Part shown: positions 1-9,914 of the stretch, piece after piece
How the letters are laid out: each line of letters opens with the position of its first letter
How positions within the stretch are numbered: position 1 is the first letter of the stretch
Origin: Chara braunii
Lineage: Eukaryota > Streptophyta > Charophyceae > Charales > Characeae
Length of the DNA: 33,623 bases
NCBI GenBank assembly: GCA_003427395.1
Contig: BFEA01000038.1
Coordinates: 4,481,672-4,515,294 of the forward strand
Reading direction: 5' to 3'
Made by a program: the position numbers and the translations under genes
Notes under the pieces: model-generated
What the model was told of the DNA's origin: nothing
What the model saw: only the letters and a program-made list of their open reading frames with translations
Database searches by the model: none

Positions 1-2
1 GT

Positions 3-1997
3 CATGGAGAATGGGTAGTAGAGGGAGGAGTCCGAACCTTTGTAGTGAGCCCCCGGCTGGATGAACTCACGACCAGCTGGTTAAAAGAACGTACAGTTAC
101 AATTATTTTCCAAGGAGCTGCGAGAGACCTCCCGATGCGAGTGAGGGAAGATTTAATTAGGGCGTACGAGAATGGGTGGTACCGACAACAAACGTTTGAA
201 CGGAATACTGGTCGTGGGAGAGTACACGCTGAGGGTCCAAATGTCATCTCATATGTTGCTAGATCTAGAGAGGTGGCGCAGTGGCTGGTGGCGAAAGCTG
301 AGGACACCATCTCTATTCGTGGAGTCGAGTACGCCATGCACTTCAAGCCATGGATGACGAAGTCAGAGTTGGAGGAAAGAAAACGCCTAGAAGATGAATC
401 CAAGTTCTGGGTGATGGCAATTCGTGTACCACTTCGCGTCATGTTCCACGTGGACAACATGGTGGAAACTTCCATGGGCCGAGTAATCAAGAGCCCTCCG
501 CCGGAGCAAGATCGTACAAGACCCAAACTAATGAATCTGAAGTTTGAATTGGAGAAAGAAGAGGAAGATAAGTTTGAACCGGAACTTTCGATGTGATTGG
601 GGGAGGAGGTTTTCCGGCTGAAGTTCGTATGTAAGCACACCCCGTATTGCGATAGATGCCGTTGGTGGTTTCACACTTCATTAGATAGTTGTCCACGAGA
701 AGGCGAGGAGGAGGAAACGACAACTCAAGGGGAAGGGCGATTTCGTCAACAACCAGTAAACCGGCACATCAAGGAGGCAGCGAAGGAGGACACAAGGGGA
801 ATGGCTACTCCAATTTCGAGAGATAGGTACGGAAGATCCCAAGCTGAAGGGTTTCCGGCAGGTTACGCACGCGGGTCCGACCGCCAAGCAGCCGGTAGTG
901 GCAACGGAGTTGTCCGCTCGCCCGCCCATCAACATGGTGACACAAGGGGCAGAGGTCGGCAAAACCAAGGCTCTGGTTCTACCCACCCCCTCATGCCATT
1001 GAGTGGGCCGGCCCGGGGTTTCCAACCATACGTCCCGCGGTCGGGAGTGCAACCCGGCATCAACCAACATCATGGAAGCTTGGTTAGGCCTTCATCCTCG
1101 TCGGGACTCCTGCTTCGTAATCAGTTTGGGAGAGGGCTAAGCCTCAACTACAGAGTATTTTGGCCAGAGAGTGATCCAGGTCAGGAAGGGAGGCCAGGAG
1201 GGAGCAGAGGTACAGTATCGGATCTCTTACGCCCTCGTCCAGATCCGCAAGGACACGGGGCGCTGCCTTCAGAGGATGAAACTGGGGGCTCAAAAGACGA
1301 GGGGGGCTCACAAGGCACTCACGCTTCCACAGAGCTTCGTAGGGACGTAATGGAAGAGTCGCCTCGCGCCATCCCGGGAGGAATCGTTTCCAGCTCGCAG
1401 GACGGGAGATCGTTTGAAGAAAAATTCTCTCTACCACTGGTGTGTATGGCACAGGATAAAGAATTGTTCGTTACCGGGCTGTTAGATAGGGATAAAAACC
1501 TTGTCCTACCAACAGTTGGACTGGAGGTACCCCCGATGTCAGCGCTCATCCAAGAAAGAGTTCGTTACCTGTTCGATGACAGGTTTGAGTTTCGTACATT
1601 CCCGGAGTTCTTCATGCCAAAGTTGCGGGTTGAAGTTGCTCCAGAGAAGTCGATTTGTTTCACGGTGGTTTTTATTGATGCTAGATTGTCTGCTGAAGCC
1701 TGGGTGGGTCTTCACCAAGTTGGTTTGGGTTCCTTCCCGCTGAATGCATTGACTTTTCCGTCCATTGATATCCTATCCCAGGTTACGATTGAGCCAGGTG
1801 TTTCCGCTGCTTGCTTGGAGGATCTCAATCCGAACATCCCTCGTGCAGTCAATCTTCTATCCAATGCATTCAGCCAGTGTCTAGTGGGAAGGTGGCAGGA
1901 GCAGGAGCTAGGGACGGAGGGCGATGAAGTTAGAGGATTGAACCCTCAACCCGCAGGTATCCAAGCCGCATACATGATCAATTCTCGTAATGGGTAG
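3..1997 (+). pseudogene. LINE ORF1 (gag-like RNA-binding protein) with one internal TGA
   Basis: One frame is open from the window edge to 1,997 except for a TGA at 594-596; the true start is upstream. The first 180 residues resemble the N-terminal domain of plant LINE gag (DUF4283-type, weak recognition): basic and aromatic, with a proline-rich end. Just after the TGA is a CCHC-like cluster near 648-692 (CX2CX4HX5C, one residue longer than the usual knuckle), preceded by another Cys. The next 200 residues are Gly/Ser/Arg-rich and probably disordered. The last 150 residues are a folded-looking region with no family I can name. The protein should coat LINE RNA in the RNP. Because a single stop is the only break, ORF1 is far better preserved than ORF2. 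Confidence 0.8.
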
Positions 1998-3054
1998 AAT
2001 CAGATTAGCGACTTGGAATGTGCGGGGGATGGGGGAGTCAGGTGGTAAGGCGAAATGCAAGAGGACTAAAACATGGGTGCATAGGGAGCGGGTGGATGTG
2101 CTTTTTGCCCAGGAGACCAAATTGTCAGAATGCAAGTTAGCCCAACTAAAGGACTGGTGGGACGGTTTCAAAATTTGGTCCCCCGTGAGAGGGACGAAAG
2201 GTGGGGTGGCGATCCTAATACACAGCAGGCTAGAGGCAAGTCTGTTTGATTTCAATAGCGATGCCTGGGGTAGATGGTGTTGGGTAAAGATAAAAATCGA
2301 GGAGGAGGTATGGGCTTTTGCTACAGTTTATGCCCTGAATGACGTTAAGGAAAGGGAGTCATTTTTTTAGATGCTCCCGTATGTCTTACCCAACCACTTC
2401 AGTCTGATAGTTGCAGGTGACTGGAACACAGTGATATCCCCGGGGTTAGATTCGGAGTCAGACCAACGGCTAACACGGGATAGAATGGAGCTGCTGAGAT
2501 GGATGGCCGCCTGGGATTTGAGGGATGTGTACAGGGACTTGCACCCAGTAGCGCAGGATTTCACATGGATCGGACAGTTTGCCCTGTTGGCAGGAATCCA
2601 AAGGCGAATAGATTTCTTTCTGTTATCTGCAGCCTCGACCAGCGATGCTCAGAATGTGGTAATGGAGAATGAGTCTATGTCGGACCACAAGCCTGTCATT
2701 CTTGATTGTGAATTGGCGTCGGTGAAAGAGCGTGGGCCTGGATACTTCCGGTTGAACACGGCTTTGCTTTCGGAGGATGGTATGGTTAACAGGGCGGAGT
2801 CCTTTTGACAAAGCTGGAAGGTTGCAAGACTGGAGTTCGACCAGCTAGCCGACTGGATGGATGCCGGTATTCGTATCATTTCCTCGAAGCTAGATGTCTT
2901 CTCCCAGATTGCTGCATTCGAGAGAAATAAAGAGGAGCAGGTGTTAAGCGATAGAGTGCAGGAGGCCGACGGTATAATTGCGTATCATGCAGTCTTAGAT
3001 CTCGTCTGGTCTGAAGAGAGGACAGACAAGCTCAAGGACTGGGACCAGTTTTAA
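1990..3054 (+). pseudogene. LINE ORF2, AP-endonuclease-like domain
   Basis: The ATG at 1990 overlaps the end of ORF1 in another frame. Exo_endo_phos signatures occur in order: ATWNVRGMG at the start, the FAQETKL glutamate motif near residue 42, VAGDWNTV near 2,415, RIDFF near 2,605 and SDHKPVIL near 2,680. All expected acid, Asn and His positions are present, so this domain would nick target DNA for target-primed reverse transcription if intact. In-frame stops break it: TAG at 2368-2370, TGA at 2806-2808 and TAA at 3052-3054, all in the same frame. The stretch after 2,808 is the linker to RT. Confidence 0.9.
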
Positions 3055-4388
3055 ATCCGGAAACAGGAAACTTGGCAGCAAATATTGAAGGTTAAGGCCC
3101 TTAAGGGTACTGTCTCATCGGTCAGAATCACGAAGCAGACCTTTCAACGACTATTACCTAAGAATAATGGCAACCTCCAACGAAGAAATGTGCAGGTATG
3201 CGGTGGACTACTACGAAGACATAATGTCTACAAGGAGACCATTTGATGATTTGGACGACGATACGTCCCAGCTCACAGCGTTGTGGGACAACTTCTCAGT
3301 AAGAGTGTCGGACGAAGGCGGACATGCGATGGACAGACCGATTTCAGAAGATGAGCTTCTCCAGACAGTCAAAAGGATGGCTCGGGGGAAAGCGCCAGGT
3401 GATGACGGCCTCCCGGTGAAATTTTATGCAGTCTGTTGGGAATTTTTGACGAAGGACCTGACAGACATGTTTAATGAAAATTTGGTGGGAGGCAAACTGG
3501 CAAATCAATGACTAGAGGCGTTATCTGGCTGCTGTTCAAAAAAGGTGATCGCAACGAGATTCCGAACTGGCGTCCGATATCGCTACTGAACGTGGTCTAT
3601 AAGTTGCTGGGCAGAACTCTTGCTACCAGACTCAGCAGACTGCTGCCTTGCCTATTTCAGAGGGATCAAGGGGCGTTCGTCCACGGTAGATCAATTTTTG
3701 AGAACGTGGTGACTGCTATTGAAGCACTGGAGCTTATTGACAGGGAGGACTAATATATGGCCGCTTTACTGTTGGACCTAGAGAAAGCCTATGACAGGGT
3801 AAACTCGACTTTTGTCCTGATGACCCTAAGAGTTGCAGGGTTCGATGACCCCTTCTGCAAATGGGTAAAAGCGTGATATGGGTTTTCATTGGCAGTGGTA
3901 TGCGTCAATGGGGTAATCTCCAAGGACTTTAAGTTGTCAAGGTCACTGCGACAGGGCTGCCCCCTAGCCCCGCTCCTTTTTGTTCTGCATCTGGAGCCCC
4001 TGCTATGTAACATAGGTGTCATCCGAACTTTGTGGGTCTCAGCATGTTAAATGGGCGGGAGAGCAGAGTTAAAGCGCTGACCGCTAATCTCTTTGCAATA
4101 TCGGTCAACATGACTCCCTCTATAGAAGCTCTCAAGCAATGCCTGACTGACTTCGCCGAGTTCTCCGAGGCTGCAGTCAAATGGAACAAGTCGACCTTCT
4201 TTCTCCCAAAACAGTTTCAGTTGTCGGTGCAGTGGGGAATGAAGAGGGTACCGGCGGACACTGCTGAACGATTCCTTGGGGTACATGTGGCGCTAGGTGA
4301 CTGCACTTCTTCGCAAGAACTGATCCTGGCCACGAAGGTGAAAAGCGTGTTCGCGGCTGGGGCAAGGCGTTTCATTTATCCCTCATAG
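3055..4388 (+). pseudogene. LINE ORF2, reverse transcriptase domain (catalytic YADD-type motif lost)
   Basis: RT motifs run in order over three frames: GKAPGDDGLP (near 3,390), NWRPISLLNVVYKLL (3,560), QGAFVHGRS (3,667), motif A LDLEKAYDRV (3,775) and motif B LRQGCPLAPLL (3,940). Frame changes fall near 3,160, 3,508 and 4,040. Stops include 3509-3511, 3751-3753, 3874-3876, 4048-4050 and 4386-4388. The place of the catalytic A-D-D box (4074-4094) reads ALTANLF, so both aspartates of motif C are substituted, each explainable by one base change. The downstream thumb region (VKWNKSTFF) is still readable. This enzyme would copy LINE RNA at the nicked target; this copy cannot. Confidence 0.92.
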
Positions 4389-6113
4389 GTCGAGCGCTGG
4401 TTGTTACGGTCTCGGCCTTCTCCCTGCTGTGGTATGTGGCTACCGTCACGAGATTGTCCCCACCGGTTCTTAAATCAATCAAGGAAGTGGCCAAGAGGTT
4501 TATTTGGAAACCTGACAGCACAGACGAGGAGGGCTTTATTTGCAAAGTGGCATGGGACAGGACCTGCTCTTCAAGGACGGAAGGGGGCCTCTCTCTGTTG
4601 GACCCGGCCGCACAGAACACTTACCTGCTGGCCAAGTGGGTGGTCAAAGTGGCGGAGGCGGATCAGGAAACAGATTGGGTGCTGCTGGCGGAGTGCTGTT
4701 TGGTAAAAGAATGGAATTTCGCGAGGCCCTTGGATCTTTGGGTAGCCTTTATGTCGGAGTCTTTCACACGCAAGCGCTTGTCCTCGAAGTTCTGGCGTGA
4801 GGTGTTGGGAGCGTGGAGGAAGGCTCAACCTTCGCTTCGGTTACCACCAAGGTCTGAGAATGAGGTGAGATGTCAACAGCTCTTTGATAATGAGTGGATT
4901 GTGAATGGAGAGGGTCAGCCCTACTCTGGAGAAGAGACCAGGGGAGTTCGGTCTGAGTTGGCTGCGAAGAGGGATATGTAGGTGGGGGATCTGTGGGACG
5001 ACAATACAAATCGGTGGAAACAAAAGTCAGAGATCAAGGAGGTGCTCGGCCAACTGCCTCTGCAAGAGGAGCGAGTGGAAAGCTTGAGGGCTGCTATTCC
5101 CACAGAGTGGATTAATATCCTTGGCCCAGAGGGAATTGACCCCCTAGGGACTTGGTTCCACAGGGAGTCAGAAGAGCCCGGGTGGTATTGCAGACTGGAA
5201 AGCTGGTCTGAGGAGTTTCCAGACCGATGTTGGCCGGAAACTTACAGACAAAACCCACCGGTCAACCTACTCTTAGTCGAGAAGGCATGCACTTTCAGTA
5301 TGGTCTGAGAAGGCTCACAGAGGTAAGGGTGAGAATAAGGCCGCCTCCTCAGGAGGGCCTACCAGCGATACCCCAGTTGGCCGCAAATGGAACACCGTTG
5401 AGGTGTTTGAGAATTGACCCAGCAGCTTGGGACTGGCAACAGGGAGATGAGAAGGTATCAGGCTTGGATAGTCTCAATCCGAAGGTCATCATTCAAAAAA
5501 GCTCCATTTCGCTCCTGGGCACAGGAATATTGGTCAGCGATGGGCCAGGGAGTCTTTAGAGATAAGCCCGCCTTCAGAACAGGAACTAACCAGGCTCTGG
5601 GCTCAGCTACAAATAATCTTGTCTTAAAAACTGGCTTCCTTGTTGTGGCTTGAATCCCACTTAGAAGTACCAACGGCTACTTGGTTAGCAGAGAGGGGAA
5701 TGGCGGTCAACAAGCGTTATGACAGATGCAAAGGAGGGGAGGAGACATGGAGCCACTTGTGGTGGGACTGCCCAAGATCCAGGAAGTGGTGGAGGTGGTG
5801 GGAAATGCACTGGAAACGCTTCAAAGGACAAGAGGGTCTGTTTGGACAGAGATGGATTTTTCAGGGGGCTGTCCCAGTTGGTACTTGTACTACGGAAGGA
5901 TGGGGGTATATAGCTAAGGTGGGTCGGGTTATTATGATGTGGCTGATCTGGTCTGACAGGAATAGCTTGCGGTTTCAAGGTGTAAGCTTGAATGAGATTC
6001 AAGCTGAAGCCACGTTTAAAGCAATGCTCGCCACATCAATCAAAGTGAACTGGGCACGCAGGGTGAGGCAGTGCGACCAAGGCACAGGCTTAGCCTGGTT
6101 CAGGGAAACCTAG
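4385..6113 (+). pseudogene. LINE ORF2 C-terminal region with zf-RVT-like zinc tail
   Basis: Coding resumes in another frame at about 4,385 (GRALVVTVSAFSLLW) and runs to stops at 4979-4981 and 5306-5308. It changes frame through 5,300-5,640 and ends in the frame of 5640-6113. The last segment carries the RT-associated zinc domain found in plant LINEs: LEVPTATWLAERG, then RCKGGEETWSHLWWDC with the typical ET.HL..C spacing. The first Cys of the expected CX2C appears as Tyr (YDRC). The tail ends at a TAG at 6111-6113. The domain probably binds template RNA; it is degraded here. Confidence 0.85.
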
Positions 6114-6670
6114 TGTCAGAGGAACAATTTATCACATATCTCCCCGTAGGGGAAGTTGGTACTGTGCCAATGGATTGGTAATAGTTAGATGGGGAAGCTT
6201 GTGAACTAGGGCACTCGGTTCCAGTGGGCGGCCGTAGTAGACCGCACAGGGAGGGGGACTTGGCTACTTGGAACAACAAGTTCCAACCTGCCTAATTAGA
6301 CAGGGTCGGAGGCTGTTTAAAGCCTAGAAGGGGGTGCTGAGTTAGTTCAGGTGGAGAGCGCCTCGATACTTCCGGTCGCTGTGGACCGACTACTTCGTAG
6401 GCTAGGGCTGTAAGGTAGACTAGCAGTAGATTAAATCTCACACAAGTAGTTCTTACATTGCCCGTTTTGGAAACATTGATTCTGGACTAAACATGATTGA
6501 GATCAGGATATTCAGATTGGTAGAAGTTGCAATTCTTAAGAAGGAGTGTTACAGTTAGCAAGGTTAAGCACCCTAAGCTAAACCGGCTGATGCTGTCGGG
6601 ATAACACCAGGTTGAATTGTGAGGTCCCTGACCTCGACATGCTTTTTGGAATATAATGATTGGATGGCTA

Positions 6671-6701
<31 letters not shown>
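6114..6701 (+). other. LINE 3'UTR and A26 tail
   Basis: Between the ORF2 stop and 6,675 there is no open frame. The sequence is non-repetitive, moderately GC-rich and ends in an A run at 6676-6701. The uninterrupted run directly after a LINE ORF2 is best read as the retrotransposed poly(A) tail and marks the exact 3' end of the element. Confidence 0.85.
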
Positions 6702-7402
6702 CGGGTCCGGCGTCCTTTACATCTGTACTGTGGCCTTATAGGCTGGGTAAGGCACTCCCAGCGAATCCCATCCCGGCCACAATTGAAATACAATCCAACA
6801 GATTCATTAGTCTAGCTACCGATCAATCATCCAAACTTCAACAAGAAAGCTAAACAAAGAAATTTGAAAACCGCATCACGAGTGTACCATCCTGAGCCGT
6901 GTCTGCAGTAACCAAGCCCGAGAAGTTACCCCATCTGTTTCCAAACAATTTGACAAATTGACAAACTTGGCCGAAAATCCTTTTTTCTAAACCCGATACT
7001 CCCAGTCTGCCGATATAGCTTGTTTGATTGCATATTTGATTTCAGCTCTAACCATCGGCGGAGTTAAATGCTCATTCTTTCCCAACCTTGCGTTTCTAAG
7101 GTTCCAAAGAGTACACAAAATGGCTCCTCTGATAGTCTTTTCCGCATGAGCAATTTGTGTCTGTGGAGTCGTTCTCCTGACAGTCGTTCCTTCATCTTCC
7201 CAGCAGGAATCCGGAGCAGGGAGCGGAGCATCCGACTGTCTCCATCAATCCCAAAAAGGTCTGTAGAGGTCACAATGCACCACCAAGTGCTGGATGTCTT
7301 CCATCCAAGTCTGGGCACACACCACATTCCGGAGTGGCCTTTGTTACATGCCTCGCCTGCATACGAGGATCATTTTCCAGGCCCTGCTTCCTTCAGGCTG
7401 AA
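6702..7402 (-). mobile_element. 3' fragment of a second, different LINE
   Basis: Read on the minus strand from about 7,380 down to the stop at 6987-6989, the DNA encodes a zf-RVT-like LINE tail: a CGVC pair, then (after a one-base frame change near 7,312) EDIQHLVVHC, FW and a C-terminal LCTLWNLRNAR segment. One in-frame TGA lies at 7245-7247. The rest, 6,986 to 6,702, would be its 3'UTR. It is not the same family as the upstream LINE, because the residues around the zinc ligands differ. No poly(A)/poly(T) marks its end, so the first LINE may have landed in this 3'UTR. Upstream of about 7,400 the coding match stops. Confidence 0.78.
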
Positions 7403-7540
7403 AGCCTGAAATTCAGGCTAAAAGCCTAAAAACCAGGGCCTACAGGCCCCGTGACTGTTCAGCCCGAAAGCCTAAAAACCAGGGCCTACAGGCCCCGTGA
7501 CTGTTCAGCCCGAAAGCCTGAAAACAGGGGCCAACAGTCC
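7401..7540. repeat. 46-bp tandem repeat, about 3 units
   Basis: Units start at 7421, 7467 and 7513 (each AAAGCCT...), an exact 46-bp spacing; the third is diverged, and a 20-bp partial unit precedes them at 7401. Each unit holds a small inverted repeat, GGGCCTACAGGCCC, and the partial unit is itself nearly palindromic (AGCCTGAAATTCAGGCT). The repeat starts exactly where coding similarity to the minus-strand LINE ends. Confidence 0.85.
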
Positions 7541-7559
7541 CTGTGTCGTTTCAGAATAA

Positions 7560-7990
7560 AAATGACAATAGCCTTTTTAGCCTGAAACGAAGGGCCATTT
7601 TAAATCGTTCATCAGAACGACCGGCCCTGAAACTCAAGCACCGAACCAGGGTTTTTCTTAGCCTGCTCCCACGCCAGCCTCAGCAGATGCTGCAGCGCCA
7701 GCCCCTGGCACACTTCGGCATTGGCAAAAGCAGCCTCCTCGGCCTGGCTTGCCCTTAAGGCAGTCAGGAGGCAGGCCGAGGAAGTACATAGGGACTTCCC
7801 CTGCACTTCACGGGAAGGCATGAGGCAGTGGTCTTCAGGTTTCCGCAACAGCACTCTAAAGGGAGCGTTGCAGGAGTAGTAGTAGTGTTAGCCTTAGTCT
7901 TCAGCGTTGGGCGTAGTAGGTAGCTGTAGTCTTCAGCGCTGGGCGCCATAGCTAGGATAGCCCTAGAGAGAGGGAGAGATTGGGCGGAGG
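7560..7990. repeat. Hairpin-rich non-coding stretch
   Basis: Several perfect stems lie close together: GGGCC (7592) pairs with GGCCC (7623) around an inner TCGTT/AACGA stem; CAGCAGATGCTG at 7681-7692; and a 10-bp stem CCTCGGCCTG (7737-7746) with CAGGCCGAGG (7772-7781) around a smaller TGCC/GGCA stem. A 32-bp direct duplication (AGTCTTCAGCG) sits at 7896 and 7928. Open frames here are short with no recognisable product. Confidence 0.6.
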
Positions 7991-8722
7991 CCAGAGGTAC
8001 TTACCTGCAGCGCCATTGCTCCAGATTCGTCTTCGAGGTACCTGCAGCACAGCGCCAACCTCATAGGCTAGTTTCTGGCTCGTAATAGAGAGAGAGAGTT
8101 CCTCTTCTTCCTCTTGTCATTCCACCATCTCCCTCTCACCCTCTCATCATCTGACTTCACTACATCAGCAGACTACGAGAGAAGAGAGAGAGAGTTTGGC
8201 GACATTGAATCCTGACTCGACTTTTGGGCTTTAGACATTGCAACGAGGGATTATTTGGGGCTTGTGATAAGGACTTGGTGTTGACGGCATTCCCATCTCT
8301 CCCTCTCCTCTTCGTTTGTGTATGTCTGGACCTGGCGTTTCCTTCCTGTGTACAGTGCCAGGCTCCTTCACACCGTGTGATGAGCATGATGTATGTTTGG
8401 TCTACGATGAAACATTGATTGGGCTAGTCATGAATATTCTAGCATTCTGCTTCGCTATCTTGTGCTACGTGAATGAGATCAGTCCCGGTCAGGTCAGGAT
8501 TTGTATCTAAGTCTTCCTTGTGCTATTCAGCACCATTTTGTATGTATTAGAATGCACATTGCTCGTTGAGATTCTACTTGCACTTCGTTGTACATTCAGT
8601 CCTGTATATCACATTGTGGATCCTCGGTTTCTATGTACATCGCCCAACTGGGCATGTAACAGTTAGTATCGGAACGCCGCACATGAATCAGGACAACCTG
8701 ATCTGACACGTGTGCGGGGACT
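7991..8722 (+). other. Possible LTR end with tRNA-iMet-like primer-binding site
   Basis: No gene is seen. The sequence ends CATGTAACA at 8653-8661, then TTAGTATCGGAAC (from about 8,663), which differs from the common plant PBS TTGGTATCAGAGC by three transitions. This looks like the 3' edge of an LTR followed by a decayed initiator-Met primer site for an element reading rightwards. No second LTR copy or coding DNA for such an element follows, so it may be a solo remnant. A nested hairpin starts straight after it (8677-8717). Confidence 0.35.
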
Positions 8723-9254
8723 AGGTAGCTAATTAGTCTTTATTGATTGATTAAAGCACACTAGTTAGCCCCCAAAATCACGATTTTGACCTTATTGCCG
8801 AAAATCGAAATTTTTTTCTTTCCTTGGATTTTGTTTTCTCGCTATTTCAGTTGTAGAAAATCGTAATAGCGCAATATCTAAAATTCCCATTTTCGTTTCT
8901 CCTCTTAAAATTTGAAATTTCATTATTGAAAATACGAAATATTCTTATTTTCAAAAAAAATTGATTTCCTAATACATTTCCCGTTATTTGGAAATTCGGA
9001 ATATCTTCTTTTTCGAAATTCATTTTTTTGAAAACGGTGCGGGAAATCCCTCCTGCATATATTATTTTCCAAACTGCGAATACTCGCATCTGCAAGGAAA
9101 ATAAGCAACAGCGAGATGACAATTTCAAATTACACCATCACATTGAAAGCCAGATAGTCACACTGTGTCCAGAGAACACCATTGCACCAATGATACACCA
9201 ATGGAGGTTTATAGTACTGAAAACCAATGTCACGAAGAGCATACTCTCTCCTCT
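8723..9254. other. AT-rich intergenic DNA
   Basis: A-T rich with many short self-complementary runs, for example CGCTATT...AATAGCG near 8,840-8,872 and GAAAATA...TATTTTC near 8,928-8,952. No coding sequence is supported. It adjoins the broken protease end of gypsy-1. Confidence 0.6.
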
Positions 9255-9806
9255 TCAACACAAGAGTCCAGTCCCGTAGTTTTCTATTAGACTGCTAGCT
9301 TTATACTTCTGCAATCTAACAGTTCTACCATTGGGCAATTTGTGGATCAACACCTTTCTATCCCAGTCAAACTGAGGTTGCGAGACTTCGAGGTAGTACA
9401 TGCCTAGTAGCATATCGAATGGCAGTTCCTCGCTCACCAGGAAGGAGATCTAGTGGTTCACTTCCCCTCCTCCATAGGAGAAGGTGCAGGCTACGTCCTT
9501 GACATAGTCTTTGACAACCATTTGGTGCTTGTTGGCTAGCGTAGAAGCTAAAGTTCTGCTAAGCCGCTGCACTTGGTCCCCTAAGCGCAGTCTATCCATA
9601 CAAGCACGAGTGATGAAATTTCGTGTAGAGCCCATGTCTGCGAAGGCGCCAACCTTGCTGCCACCTACATCTACCTCTACCACGAAATGTTCACCCTTCG
9701 GACGTCTACTGATCATCGCCCAAGAGTCCTTGGGGTCCTTCCCTGACCACTCAGCCTATAACTCTTCTAGGGCCTCAAACACATCTCTTCGAACAGAGCG
9801 TCGGTG
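9255..9806 (-). pseudogene. gypsy-1 aspartic protease (retropepsin-like), active-site Thr replaced
   Basis: Downstream of gag, after a shift to the frame of 9,806, the minus strand encodes a retropepsin-like domain: GEHFVVEVDVGG, then FADMGSTRNFIT where D-T/S-G is expected, then FDMLLGMYYLEV, matching the second hallmark ILG.D. The middle active-site residue is Met (codon at 9633-9635), one C-to-T change from Thr (ACG to ATG). Stops lie near 9,759 and 9,448-9,450. The domain would cut the Gag-Pol polyprotein. The fragment ends at ENYGTGLLC near 9,255 with no RT behind it. Confidence 0.85.
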
Positions 9807-9914
9807 AGTCTAAATGTGTTTGCGAGGCGATGCGTGGGTCTCTAGCCTTGGCCAACGCCTGAAGTGGGGAAGGCAACGTTACCACTTCAGCGCGAGTAAG
9901 AGCGGCTAATACTC

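Larger units (their letters stand above)
1..6701 (+). mobile_element. LINE (non-LTR retrotransposon), 5'-truncated by window, decayed
   Basis: Parts appear in LINE order on one strand: gag-like ORF1 with a zinc knuckle, APE-type endonuclease, reverse transcriptase, zf-RVT-like zinc tail, about 560 bp of 3'UTR and a 26-A tail. ORF1 and ORF2 overlap by a few bases near 1,990, as in plant L1-like elements. Its coding DNA is recognisable throughout but broken by many stops and frame changes, and the RT catalytic pair is lost, so the copy is dead. The 5' end lies outside the window, so a target-site duplication cannot be tested. The A tail abuts the 3' part of a second LINE in opposite orientation. 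Confidence 0.93.

Noticed and set aside
1-640. 212-aa minus-strand frame at the window start
   Set aside because: Antisense shadow of LINE ORF1.
7401-7540. CRISPR-like array
   Set aside because: Three tandem units without unique spacers; a plain tandem repeat in eukaryotic DNA.
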